Assembly: GCA_039029355.1 (NCBI GenBank) | Contig: JBCCGI010000128.1 | Coordinates: 1 to 18,113 of the forward strand | Length of the DNA: 18,113 nucleotides | Direction of reading: 5' to 3' | Source of the DNA: JBCCGI01 sp039029355 | GTDB lineage: Bacteria; Planctomycetota; UBA1135; GCA-002686595 | In this document: piece after piece, positions 1 through 6,773 of the stretch | Position numbering within the stretch: position 1 is the stretch's first letter | How the letters are laid out: each line of letters starts with the position of its first letter | Position numbers and translations under genes: made by a program | The notes under the pieces: model-generated | Databases searched by the model: none | Told to the model about the DNA's origin: nothing | What the model saw: only the letters and a program-made list of their open reading frames with translations

Positions 1-965
1 CCGCAGGTCCCGCGGGCGCGGCCGGCGCGACGGGCCCCGCTGGCGCGGTGGGTCCGGCCGGCCCCACGGGCCCGGCGGGTCCCGCGGGCGCGGATGGTGA
101 CGACGGAGCCCCGGGCGTGCCCGGTGCCGCGGGAGCCACCGGACCTGCCGGAGCCGCAGGCCCTGCGGGTCCGACCGGCCCCGCAGGCGCCGCCGGAGCG
201 GCCGGAGCCACCGGTCCCGCTGGTCCGGCGGGCCCCGCCGGTCCGACGGGCGCGGCGGGAGCCGCGGGTGCGGCCGGCCCCACCGGACCTGCTGGCCCGG
301 CTGGTGCTACGGGACCGGCGGGCGCGGCTGGTGCCGCGGGTGCAACCGGGGCTGCCGGTGCGACGGGAGCCGCGGGTCCCGCGGGTCCGACCGGCCCGGC
401 CGGGGCCGCGGGCGCAGCAGGCGCGACGGGTCCGGCAGGTGCCGCAGGCCCCACCGGGGCGGCGGGAGCCGACGGTCAAGACGGAGCGACAGGACCGGCC
501 GGCCCCCAAGGTCCCTCGGGTCCGACCGGACCGGCGGGCCCGATCGGTCCGACCGGACCGGCCACGATCTTCGGCACGGAGTTCCTCTTCCTGCAGGACG
601 CACTCGTGACCACCACCACGAGCACCTCCTTCGTGACGAAGCTCTCGGGCACCACCGCCAGCGTCCCGGCGGGTACGTACCGCGTCGCGTTCTCGTACGG
701 CTGGAACTACGACGACAACGCGACCGACTTCGAAGCGCGCTTCCTCCTGGACGGCGTCGCGAGCAACCTGCACGTGCAGGAGCCGAAGGACATCGCCGGC
801 ACCTTCGGCAGCACGGGCACGGACCAGCGTTTCTACGTCAACCGCGTGCTCTACTTCGACCTGACCGCGGGCACCCACGACCTCGACCTCGAGTACCGCT
901 CCACGCTGGCGGGCGCCGAGGCGAGCATCTGGGATGCCGTGATCGAGATCTGGCGCGTCCAGTAG
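1..965 (+). CDS. Collagen-like (Gly-X-Y) surface protein, 5'-truncated
   Basis: The frame is open from base 3, so the gene enters from upstream of the window. The GTG at 48 is only an internal Val codon of the repeat and not a start. About 190 residues of uninterrupted Gly-X-Y triplets (mostly GPA, GPT, GAA, GAT) run to about base 563. A roughly 130-residue non-collagen C-terminal domain follows and ends at TAG 963-965. That domain is rich in alternating Thr/Val/aromatic residues and looks like a beta-sandwich trimerisation or head domain of the kind found at the C-terminus of bacterial and phage collagen-like fibres. Such proteins usually form trimeric filaments on the cell surface or spore. 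The signal peptide and N-terminus lie outside the window, so anchoring cannot be judged. The repeats keep several other frames open; these are compositional shadows. It converges on precursor A. Confidence 0.85.
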   Translation, partial: AGPAGAAGATGPAGAVGPAGPTGPAGPAGADGDDGAPGVPGAAGATGPAGAAGPAGPTGPAGAAGAAGATGPAGPAGPAGPTGAAGAAGAAGPTGPAGPAGATGPAGAAGAAGATGAAGATGAAGPAGPTGPAGAAGAAGATGPAGAAGPTGAAGADGQDGATGPAGPQGPSGPTGPAGPIGPTGPATIFGTEFLFLQDALVTTTTSTSFVTKLSGTTASVPAGTYRVAFSYGWNYDDNATDFEARFLLDGVASNLHVQEPKDIAGTFGSTGTDQRFYVNRVLYFDLTAGTHDLDLEYRSTLAGAEASIWDAVIEIWRVQ

Positions 966-978
966 ACGACGCGCAACG

Positions 979-1011
979 CTTCCCGCGCGGCGCCTGACGC
1001 CGCGCGGGAAG
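979..1011. terminator. Strong hairpin between convergent genes
   Basis: A perfect 14-bp inverted repeat (979-992 with 998-1011) encloses a 5-base loop, CCTGA. It lies 13 bases after the stop of the collagen-like gene and 28 bases beyond the stop of precursor A on the other strand. A symmetric GC-rich stem between converging genes fits a bidirectional terminator. There is no long T tract on either side, so the termination mechanism is inferred from position and stem strength only. Confidence 0.7.
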
Positions 1012-1039
1012 TCGATCGCTCTGGGCGAGCCGCGCGGGC

Positions 1040-1507
1040 TCAGGTAACGCAGCCGTCGTCGTCGGTGTAGTACTCGGCCGGCTCGTAACCGTCCTTTCGC
1101 TTGCCGCAGTCCGCGTCGTTGCCGCACGGGAGGCAGTCGTTGTCCTCGTTGTGCCCCCACGGATCCGACGCCTTGCCGCAGCCGACGTCGGATCCGCCGA
1201 GCGTGCAGGACGAGTCGGAGTGGTAGCCGTAGAAGAACTGCGCCAGGCCACAGTCCTCGTCCTTGCCGTCGGTCAGGCAATCCGCGTCCCTGGCGTACGA
1301 CAGCCCGTCGGCCGCGGAGCAGCTGGCCGTGGGCTTCCCGCAGTCGTTGTCGGTGACGGTGCGGCTCGCGGACGGTCCGGCCTTGCCGACGCCGGCGGTG
1401 AGCAGGCCCAGCAGCGCGAACCGCTTGAGGAGGTCGCGTCGCCCCATGGCTCCACGGGCGGGTTCGCTGTCTCGGTTCGGTTTCTCTTCTCTCATGTCTC
1501 CCTGCAT
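1040..1507 (-). CDS. Cys/Asp-rich Tat-leader protein, putative maturase substrate A
   Basis: 155 residues, not assignable to a family I recognise. A charged N-terminus is followed by R23-R24-D-L-L-K and a hydrophobic run to V40, which resembles a Tat signal or a RiPP leader. The rest is acidic and has ten Cys (56, 63, 77, 86, 101, 110, 125, 128, 134, 153). C77/C86, C101/C110 and C125/C134 form three 24-residue repeats of the type D-x-x-C-x5-D-x-x-C, two of the second cysteines being followed directly by Gly within 'DCG' motifs. The protein ends shortly after a D-D-D-G-C motif. Precursor B shares the leader and the Cys register, so the two are paralogues. The ATG at 1507 has AGGA 10 bases upstream. 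A second ATG at 1495 is possible but its purine box is only 2 bases away. The gene lies 97 bases downstream of the radical SAM gene on the same strand, so it is probably co-transcribed and modified by that enzyme (inference). A plain disulfide or metal-binding secreted protein is the main alternative. Confidence 0.8.
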   Translation of the reverse strand: MQGDMREEKPNRDSEPARGAMGRRDLLKRFALLGLLTAGVGKAGPSASRTVTDNDCGKPTASCSAADGLSYARDADCLTDGKDEDCGLAQFFYGYHSDSSCTLGGSDVGCGKASDPWGHNEDNDCLPCGNDADCGKRKDGYEPAEYYTDDDGCVT

Positions 1508-1572
1508 CTTGGTTGGATCCTGCTGGACGGTAGGCCGGTAGCTGCCCGCGTTGGATGTGATCGGAGGTCAGT

Positions 1573-1586
1573 CCGGCGCGCGCCGG
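1573..1586. repeat. 14-bp GC palindrome between maturase and precursor A
   Basis: CCGGCGCGCGCCGG is perfectly self-complementary and sits in the 97-base gap between the maturase stop and precursor A. It has no loop, so it is a poor terminator. In this base composition it may be chance. No promoter was identified in the gap. Confidence 0.25.
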
Positions 1587-1604
1587 CTGCGTGCACGAGG
1601 CGCC

Positions 1605-3146
1605 CTAGCGCTCCGCGGACAGCGGCTGAGAGCTGCAGCCGCCGACGGAGTCGGAAGTGGCTTCGGTGATGCGCTCAAAGGCCCGCGGATAGCGCGTCAG
1701 CGCCGTCGCATAGATCCCGAGCGCCTGTTCATAGCCGGCGCGCAGCCCGTCGCAGAACTCCTGCTCGGGCTCGAGGATCTCGCCCTCAGGCGTCGCCTGA
1801 TACCAGCTGCACACGCCGCCGCACAGGTGCCGCGCCCAGCACTTCGAGCAGTGGTCTTCGTAGACGTCGAGGACGCGCTCGTAGAAGCGGCGCTTCTTCT
1901 CGGGATCCTCGGTGCCGTCCAGCATGTTGCCCATGTTGAACGCCTCCATGCCGACGAAGCGGTGGCACGGGTAGGTGTCGCCCTTCGGGGTCACCGCGCG
2001 CATGTTGCGGCACACGCCGCACAGCTGGGGCGTGACCTTCGCGTGCGGCTCCGGGCGCACGACCTCGCCGTGTACCTTCCGCAGCGCGTCCAGCACGCCC
2101 TGCTCGAGCGTCATCGGGCCGTCGGGCGCTGCGTCGAGCGCGGCAAGCTGATGTTCGACCTCGCGTCGGCGCTCATCGATCTTCTCCTCCAACTCGCCGT
2201 CTTCTTGCTTCACGTCGTGCTCGGCCTTGCCGGCGTGCACCGTGCCGTGGGTGTCGCCCACCATCACGAGCGGCGTACCGAGCGAGCGCAGGTGCTCCTC
2301 GATCGCGCGCCGGTCGGTGTTCTCCGCCGTCATCGTCGCGCGGATCTTCGGCAGTCGCACGCCGTGACGCTTCATCGCGGCGATCAGGATCTGCAGGTTC
2401 GCCACGACCGTGTCGTACGTCCCCTCGCCCTTCACCGTGCGGCGATAGCGGTCGTTCGCCTCGCGATCGCCGTCCAGCGACACCATCACGTGGAAGCGGT
2501 TCTGAGCGAGGAACTCGGCGTGCTCCTCGGTCAGCAGCGTCAGGTTCGTCGTCATCGTGAAGTCGATCGCCTTGCCCAGCTCCTCGCCGCGCTGCTTCGC
2601 GTACGCGACGCCGTCGCGCAGCACGCGCTCGTTCAGGAGAGGCTCACCGCCGAAGAACGTGATCGTCGCGCCGTCACGGTCGCCGTTGTCCTCCAAGTAG
2701 CGGTCGATCAGCTGCCGCGCGTGCTCGACCGTCATCATCGTGGCGCGCTTGTGCACCCCTTGGATCTCCTCGTAGCAGTACGTGCACGCCAGATTGCACG
2801 CCTCGGTCACGAGCAGCATCAGGTTGCGCGGCTTGTGGGACAGGTACGAGTCGATCTCACGCGAGAGCCCTTCCTCGCCCAGCCGCGGCTCATCCTCGGC
2901 ATAGCCGATGTCGAGGAACCCCTCGATCTGCGCCATGCACTCGCCGGCGGCCTCAAGCCCGAACTGCTGTGCCAGAGCCGAGGCGGCCCCGGTCATGCTC
3001 ACGCCCTGCTCGACGAGCCTCAGCGCCTCGAACGCGATCGGCTCGGGCTCCATCAGGTCGCCGGTGCGGCTCACGTACACGAACTTGCGGCCGCTGTACT
3101 CGAGGCAGTGGAACCCCGCCTGGCCCGCTTTGGTGGTCTCGATCAC
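1605..3146 (-). CDS. Radical SAM/SPASM peptide maturase
   Basis: 513 residues, cytoplasmic. The radical SAM core carries C117-x3-C121-x2-C124 (CNLACTYC) for the SAM-binding 4Fe-4S cluster and a GGEP motif near 166-169. The C-terminus has a complete seven-Cys SPASM domain: C379-x9-G-x4-C394, C433-x2-C436-x5-C442-x3-C446 and C465, with C376 as an extra Cys. This would hold two auxiliary clusters as in PqqE, QhpD and anSME relatives. Residues about 1-85 (an F-V-Y-V strand, then helices up to a 'GFLDIGY' segment) look like a PqqD-type winged helix that could bind leader peptides (inference). An unusual charged insert lies at about 305-335. The GTG start at 3146 overlaps the stop of a 39-codon upstream ORF by GTGA, suggesting translational coupling. 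Its neighbours are two Cys/Asp-rich putative substrates. The exact reaction is unknown; a C-S thioether or similar crosslink is the likeliest class. Confidence 0.9.
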   Translation of the reverse strand: MIETTKAGQAGFHCLEYSGRKFVYVSRTGDLMEPEPIAFEALRLVEQGVSMTGAASALAQQFGLEAAGECMAQIEGFLDIGYAEDEPRLGEEGLSREIDSYLSHKPRNLMLLVTEACNLACTYCYEEIQGVHKRATMMTVEHARQLIDRYLEDNGDRDGATITFFGGEPLLNERVLRDGVAYAKQRGEELGKAIDFTMTTNLTLLTEEHAEFLAQNRFHVMVSLDGDREANDRYRRTVKGEGTYDTVVANLQILIAAMKRHGVRLPKIRATMTAENTDRRAIEEHLRSLGTPLVMVGDTHGTVHAGKAEHDVKQEDGELEEKIDERRREVEHQLAALDAAPDGPMTLEQGVLDALRKVHGEVVRPEPHAKVTPQLCGVCRNMRAVTPKGDTYPCHRFVGMEAFNMGNMLDGTEDPEKKRRFYERVLDVYEDHCSKCWARHLCGGVCSWYQATPEGEILEPEQEFCDGLRAGYEQALGIYATALTRYPRAFERITEATSDSVGGCSSQPLSAER

Positions 3147-3262
3147 TGCTGACCTCCCTGCGCAGGGAGGCAGCCATCGGAAGTCAGCGGCTCAGCGCTG
3201 TTGAGAAGCTCTAGGCGGTTGGAGCGAGCGGGGAAGTACTGCGGCGCGTGTCGGTCGGACAC
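3143..3262 (-). pseudogene. 39-codon remnant of a precursor-B-like gene, overlapping the maturase start
   Basis: The GTG at 3262 occupies the same place in a duplicated block as the GTG start of precursor B and has the same GGAG box 7 bases upstream. The product begins MSDRHAPQYFP, against MADRNAPHNVP in precursor B, then NRLELLN, against KRRELLK, and then loses all similarity, with a single Cys at residue 31. The reading frame ends in a TGA (3143-3145) that overlaps the maturase GTG by four bases. It therefore looks like a precursor gene whose leader and core were deleted, leaving its promoter, ribosome site and first codons to drive the maturase. It may also act as a coupling leader ORF. 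It is too short to assign a function, and whether the peptide matters is unknown. Confidence 0.6.
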
Positions 3263-3348
3263 CGGCGTTCTCCAGGTCGGTCGTGTTCGATGGGCATAGA
3301 AGTTCCATCGGGACGACCGGCTTGTCCCGCTGGCGCGAGGCTAGCACG
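3231..3348 (-). repeat. Direct repeat copy 1: duplicated precursor 5' region
   Basis: By hand alignment, 3231-3348 and 3990-4107 align over 118 bases without a gap and with about 19 mismatches (about 84% identity). The block covers the first 11 codons, the ribosome site (CTGGAGAACGCC), the untranslated leader and a conserved CGTGCTAG box at the far end. Its longest exact stretch is 30 bases (3302-3331). This copy feeds the remnant ORF and the maturase. It probably carries a promoter, giving the maturase and precursor A their own transcript. Confidence 0.85.
3309..3329. promoter_or_regulatory. Inverted repeat CGGGAC-N9-GTCCCG, copy 1 (candidate operator)
   Basis: A perfect 6-bp inverted repeat with a 9-base spacer lies 47 bases upstream of the remnant ORF start. 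The same element, with identical spacer, occurs in copy 2 at the same distance from precursor B. It lies in the only part of the block with no mismatches, which suggests it is a regulator site or an RNA hairpin in the 5' leader. No regulator gene is present in the window. Confidence 0.4.
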
Positions 3349-3550
3349 GACGTGAACGTGGTGGGGGAAGCCCTCAGCTTTTTGCGCCGCTCGCTCTCGC
3401 CGCTGTTTGCAGACCGTTGCGGTGCGCGCAGAGGCGGCGAGTCGGCCGCTTCCGCGCTTCTCCACTTGCCGGGCCGCTCGCTGCCCGGACGCGCCTATCC
3501 GCCGCGGAGCGCCCGTTCGGAACGCACGCGATACGGAGCGCCCACCTCGG
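3349..3550. other. Intergenic stretch downstream of precursor B, no gene seen
   Basis: About 200 bases between the precursor B stop and the duplicated block. I see no credible gene. Open frames here, such as one of 84 codons at 3211-3465 on the minus strand, have no recognisable protein and run through the repeat out of frame. A 10-base direct repeat, CGGAGCGCCC, occurs at 3505-3514 and 3534-3543. No clear terminator stem was found. Confidence 0.4.
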
Positions 3551-4021
3551 CTAGTCGCCGTGGGTGAAGCAGCCGTCGTCGTCCGAGTGGACCGTCGGCG
3601 GAAGCCCCGGGGCCTGTAGACCGCAGTCGGAGTCGCTCCCGCACGGCAGGCAGTCGTTGTCCTGATTCACCCCCCCGAACGGCTGCTCTCCGCCGCAGTC
3701 CGCGTCGGATCCACCCTCACTGCAGAGGCTGTCCTCGTGGATGTGGAACAGCTCGGCCTCGATCCCACAGTCGTTGTCCGTGCCGGTCTCGACGCAGTCG
3801 AGGTCGGCGGCGGTCTGCGGCAAAGAGTCCAGGTACCCGCAGGGGTTGATGATCTTGCCGCACATGTCGTCCGGGTCATCCGGCGGGAGCGGACGCGCCT
3901 GGATCTTGTCGACGCCTGTCGTCAAGAGCCCGAGCAGCGCGAAGCGCTTCAGGAGCTCGCGCCGCTTCAGCGGCTGGTCGGCGGGAGAGGGGACATTGTG
4001 CGGCGCGTTGCGGTCGGCCAC
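3551..4021 (-). CDS. Cys/Asp-rich Tat-leader protein, putative maturase substrate B
   Basis: 156 residues and a clear paralogue of precursor A. The leader R20-R21-E-L-L-K-R-F then a hydrophobic run to V37 differs from that of A at only two of 18 positions, although the residues before it are unrelated. Ten Cys (54, 61, 76, 85, 100, 109, 124, 127, 133, 151) keep the register of A. From C76 the spacings are 9, 15, 9, 15, 3 and 6, identical to A from C77. Three 24-residue repeats each have an Asp six residues after the first Cys (D82, D106, D130). The protein ends shortly after D-D-D-G-C. The GTG start at 4021 is supported by GGAG seven bases upstream and by conservation in the duplicated block. 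It is the first gene of the cluster on this strand. It is probably exported by Tat after cytoplasmic modification by the maturase (inference). It may instead be an unmodified disulfide or metal-binding protein. Confidence 0.8.
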   Translation of the reverse strand: MADRNAPHNVPSPADQPLKRRELLKRFALLGLLTTGVDKIQARPLPPDDPDDMCGKIINPCGYLDSLPQTAADLDCVETGTDNDCGIEAELFHIHEDSLCSEGGSDADCGGEQPFGGVNQDNDCLPCGSDSDCGLQAPGLPPTVHSDDDGCFTHGD

Positions 4022-4107
4022 GGGCGTTCTCCAGGTCGGTCGTTCTAGATGGGCAGATTCGTTCCATCGGGACGACCGGCTTGTCCCGCTCGCCCAAGCC
4101 TAGCACG
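3990..4107 (-). repeat. Direct repeat copy 2: precursor B 5' region
   Basis: Partner of the block at 3231-3348. It contains the first codons of precursor B, its GGAG ribosome site, the leader and the conserved CGTGCTAG box (4100-4107 read on the minus strand). The box is followed by TAGGCT-like sequence that could serve as a -10 region. No convincing -35 hexamer was found. The exact 30-base core is 4061-4090. Confidence 0.85.
4068..4088. promoter_or_regulatory. Inverted repeat CGGGAC-N9-GTCCCG, copy 2 (candidate operator)
   Basis: Same element as at 3309-3329, 47 bases upstream of the GTG of precursor B and just downstream of the candidate promoter box on the minus strand. A repressor site or a leader hairpin would fit. 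Function is inferred only from conservation and symmetry. Confidence 0.4.
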
Positions 4108-4235
4108 CGCGACGACGCAAGGGGGGTCGCGCTGCGTTTCGCACCGCCCCTGGGTGCCGTTGGGAGCCTTCAGGGCGACGCAGAGCTAGGCTCGAGGGTC
4201 GCTGCACCGCGGATCGCGAAAACTCGAACTCGCCC

Positions 4236-6773
4236 TTAGCCCCGCAGCGTCTCGAGCGGACGAGCCCGCAGCGCCCGCAGGCTCGCCGACAGCCCGCTGA
4301 GCGTCGCGAGCACCGACGAAACGACCGCCGCGACCGGCACCGTGCGCAGCGGCAGCTCCGGCTCGAGCTCGGCCAGGTGCTTCAGGAACGCCCACGCCAG
4401 CACCAGCGCGCCGCTGGACCCGATCGCGCCGGCGACGAGGCCGCTGAGCGCGTATTCAACCGCGAAGAGGCGCGTGACGCCGCCGCGGGTGATGCCCAGC
4501 GCCTTCAGCAATGCCGCCTCGCGCGCTCTCCGCAGCGCGGTGGTGCCGACCGCTCCGGCGAGGATCACGAGGCCGGTGAGGATCGTGAAGCTCCCGAGCG
4601 CACGCACGCCGAAGGCGATCCGCGTCAGCACGTCGGCGACCTTCTCGAGGATCGGGCGCACGCGCAGCATCGTGACGTTGGGGAACGATGCCGCGAGCTC
4701 GTTCTGCAGCTCGTACTCCGCTTCCTCCGGGTCGAGCCGCGCGGCCGCCAGGCGGAAGTGCGGCGCGCCGTCGAGCACGCCGGGCTCGACGACGAGGAAG
4801 AAGTTGATGCCGAAGCTCTGCCAGTCGACCGTGCGCACGCTGGTCACCGTGAGGTCGACGGAGATGCCCTGGACGTCGAACGTGAGCAAGTCCCCCACCT
4901 CGACGCCAAGCGACTCGGCGAAGTCCTCTTCGAGGCTGACCTCGTCGCGCTCGGGATCGCTCCACAGCGCGCCTTCGACGATCTCGTTGTCGGCGGGCAG
5001 CTCGTCCATCCACGTCAGCCGCTGCTCGCGCGTGAAGCGCCACGTCGAGCGCCGGTCGCTGCGGTACTCCGACGCGATGTCCTGCACGTCGCGCCCCTCG
5101 ATCGCGCGCAGCCGCGCCATCACGACCGGCACGCCGTCGATCGAGCGCGCCCCGCGGTCTTCGAGCGAGGTGCGCACGCCGTCCCACTGGTCCGGCTGCA
5201 CGTCGACCAGGAACACGCTGGGCGCGGCTTCGGGGAGCGCCGTACGCAACGCCTCTTCGAGGCGTTGCTCGATCAACAGCATCGAGACGACCACCATCAC
5301 GCCCAGCCCAAGCGCCACGATCGCGCCGACCGTGCCGGCGCCGGGGCGGGCGAGCGCGGCGAGGCCGTGCTCGACATAGGGCCCGAACGCGCCGCGCGGG
5401 AGGCTCCCCGAGAGCGATGTCGTCGCCCGGGCGCCACCGTAGAGCAGCGCCGCCAGCACCAAGAGGCCGCCGGTGAAGCTCGCCGCGACCAGCAGGTCGT
5501 CGGCCTGCACGAACGCGCTCACGAAGACGCCGACCAGCAGCGCCGTCGGCGCTCCGAAGCGCACCGCCGCGGGCGCGGCAAGCGGCACCGCCTCGGCCCG
5601 CAGCACGGCGGCCGGCGGAACGCGCCAGACCGCGGTCAGCGGCGGTAGGCTGAAGAGCAGCGCGACCAGGAGCCCCAGCGCGAGTCCGCGGAGGAGCGAG
5701 CCCGGCTGCCACAGGTGCTCCGCTCCGCCCTGGAACAAGTCCGGCGCCCAGGCCTGCACGGCCCAGGGCAGCAGCGCCCCGAGCACCCCGCCAAGCACGC
5801 AGCCGAGCACGGCGAGCAGGGCCACGTGACCGAGGTAGAGCGCCGCGATCTCGCGCGCGCGCAGGCCGAGGCAGCGCATGACCGCCACGCTGCCCGCTCG
5901 CCCCGCGAGCCACGCGCGCACGATCTGCGACACGCCGATGCCGCCGAGCAGCAGCGAGAGCAGCGCGACCAGGCCGAGGTAGTCCTCGACGCGCCCCAGC
6001 GCACGCCGCACGTTGGGCTGCGCTTCGGTGTGCGTGCTGATACGCACATAGGACGGGTTCGCGAGCGCGGCGCGGAGCTCGTCCTCCAGCCGCTCGAGCT
6101 CATCGTGCGTCGGGTCTCCCGGCAGGCGATAGAGCGCCCGGTGGCTCACGCGGCTCTTGGCGACGAACAGGTTCGTGCGCGCGAGCCCCTCGGCGCTCAT
6201 GAAGATGCGCGGGCCGAGCGTCATCGCGAAGTCGAGCCGGTCGGGTTCGTCCACGACCTCCCCGGCCACGCGGAACGCGGCGCCTCCAAGGTGGAGCTCG
6301 TCGCCGATGTCGATGCCGAGCCCCAGCAGAAGCTCGGGCGCGGCGAACACCGTATCGGCCTTCAGGTCGGCGACACCAAGGTCCGCGGGCGTCAGCACGA
6401 GCTGGCCGTAGAAAGGATAGACGCCGTCGATGACCTTGAGCTCGACGAGGCGGCTGTCGGCCGGCTCGTCCTCGGTGCCCTCGCCCAGCGAAGCCATGGC
6501 GGCGAGCTGGCGCACGTCGGTGCGCTCGTGTGGGCGGCTCTCGAAGAACGCGGCGAGCTCCTCGGGCAGCTCGCGGCGCGCGGAGACGCGCAGGTCGGCC
6601 GCCAGCAGGTCGCGCGACGAGGAGCGCAGGCTGGCCTCCATCGCCGCCACCAGGGACGACACGCCGACCACGGCCGCCACGCCGATCGCGAGGCAGCCGG
6701 TGAAGAAGAGCAGGCGGCCGCGCGACGCGCGCGACTCGCGCAGCACGGCGGCGAGGACGGCGCGCCAGCTCAC
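4236..6773 (-). CDS. FtsX-like ABC transporter permease (YbbP-type)
   Basis: 845 residues in the inner membrane. An N-terminal transmembrane segment at about residues 23-45 is followed by a large extracytoplasmic region. Next come an FtsX-type three-helix cluster at about 265-390, a central pair of helices, a second extracytoplasmic region, and a second FtsX cluster from about 715 to the C-terminus. This duplicated layout and length match the YbbP/COG3127 permeases. These belong with the LolC/MacB mechanotransmission transporters, which move lipids or lipoproteins or act on periplasmic partners rather than forming a classic channel. The GTG start overlaps the ATPase stop by GTGA, so the two are translationally coupled. 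The divergent neighbour is an SGNH esterase, as in the E. coli tesA-ybbAP locus. The substrate is unknown. About 130 bases downstream, toward precursor B, contain no recognised gene. Confidence 0.9.
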   Translation of the reverse strand: MSWRAVLAAVLRESRASRGRLLFFTGCLAIGVAAVVGVSSLVAAMEASLRSSSRDLLAADLRVSARRELPEELAAFFESRPHERTDVRQLAAMASLGEGTEDEPADSRLVELKVIDGVYPFYGQLVLTPADLGVADLKADTVFAAPELLLGLGIDIGDELHLGGAAFRVAGEVVDEPDRLDFAMTLGPRIFMSAEGLARTNLFVAKSRVSHRALYRLPGDPTHDELERLEDELRAALANPSYVRISTHTEAQPNVRRALGRVEDYLGLVALLSLLLGGIGVSQIVRAWLAGRAGSVAVMRCLGLRAREIAALYLGHVALLAVLGCVLGGVLGALLPWAVQAWAPDLFQGGAEHLWQPGSLLRGLALGLLVALLFSLPPLTAVWRVPPAAVLRAEAVPLAAPAAVRFGAPTALLVGVFVSAFVQADDLLVAASFTGGLLVLAALLYGGARATTSLSGSLPRGAFGPYVEHGLAALARPGAGTVGAIVALGLGVMVVVSMLLIEQRLEEALRTALPEAAPSVFLVDVQPDQWDGVRTSLEDRGARSIDGVPVVMARLRAIEGRDVQDIASEYRSDRRSTWRFTREQRLTWMDELPADNEIVEGALWSDPERDEVSLEEDFAESLGVEVGDLLTFDVQGISVDLTVTSVRTVDWQSFGINFFLVVEPGVLDGAPHFRLAAARLDPEEAEYELQNELAASFPNVTMLRVRPILEKVADVLTRIAFGVRALGSFTILTGLVILAGAVGTTALRRAREAALLKALGITRGGVTRLFAVEYALSGLVAGAIGSSGALVLAWAFLKHLAELEPELPLRTVPVAAVVSSVLATLSGLSASLRALRARPLETLRG

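Noticed and set aside
50..560. Collagen repeat region as a CRISPR array or DNA satellite
   Set aside because: The periodicity is 9 bases from Gly-X-Y codons with no constant repeat/spacer structure.
94..609. Alternative frames inside the collagen-like gene
   Set aside because: They are Pro/Arg-rich products of the GC-rich triplet repeat and carry no independent signal.
1605..3146. Maturase as an anaerobic sulfatase-maturating enzyme acting on the sulfatase-like protein
   Set aside because: The sulfatase-like protein has Thr rather than Cys or Ser at the target position, lies more than 8 kb away, and the maturase is longer than usual anSMEs and sits beside two leader-bearing Cys-rich proteins.
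1551..3152. Long plus-strand frame antisense to the maturase
   Set aside because: It is an Arg/His/Leu-rich shadow of the radical SAM gene with no recognisable domain; the minus-strand reading has all catalytic motifs.
3211..3465. An 84-codon minus-strand frame between precursor B and the maturase
   Set aside because: It crosses the duplicated 5' block in a different frame from the precursor-like start, has no homologous look and biased Arg-rich composition.
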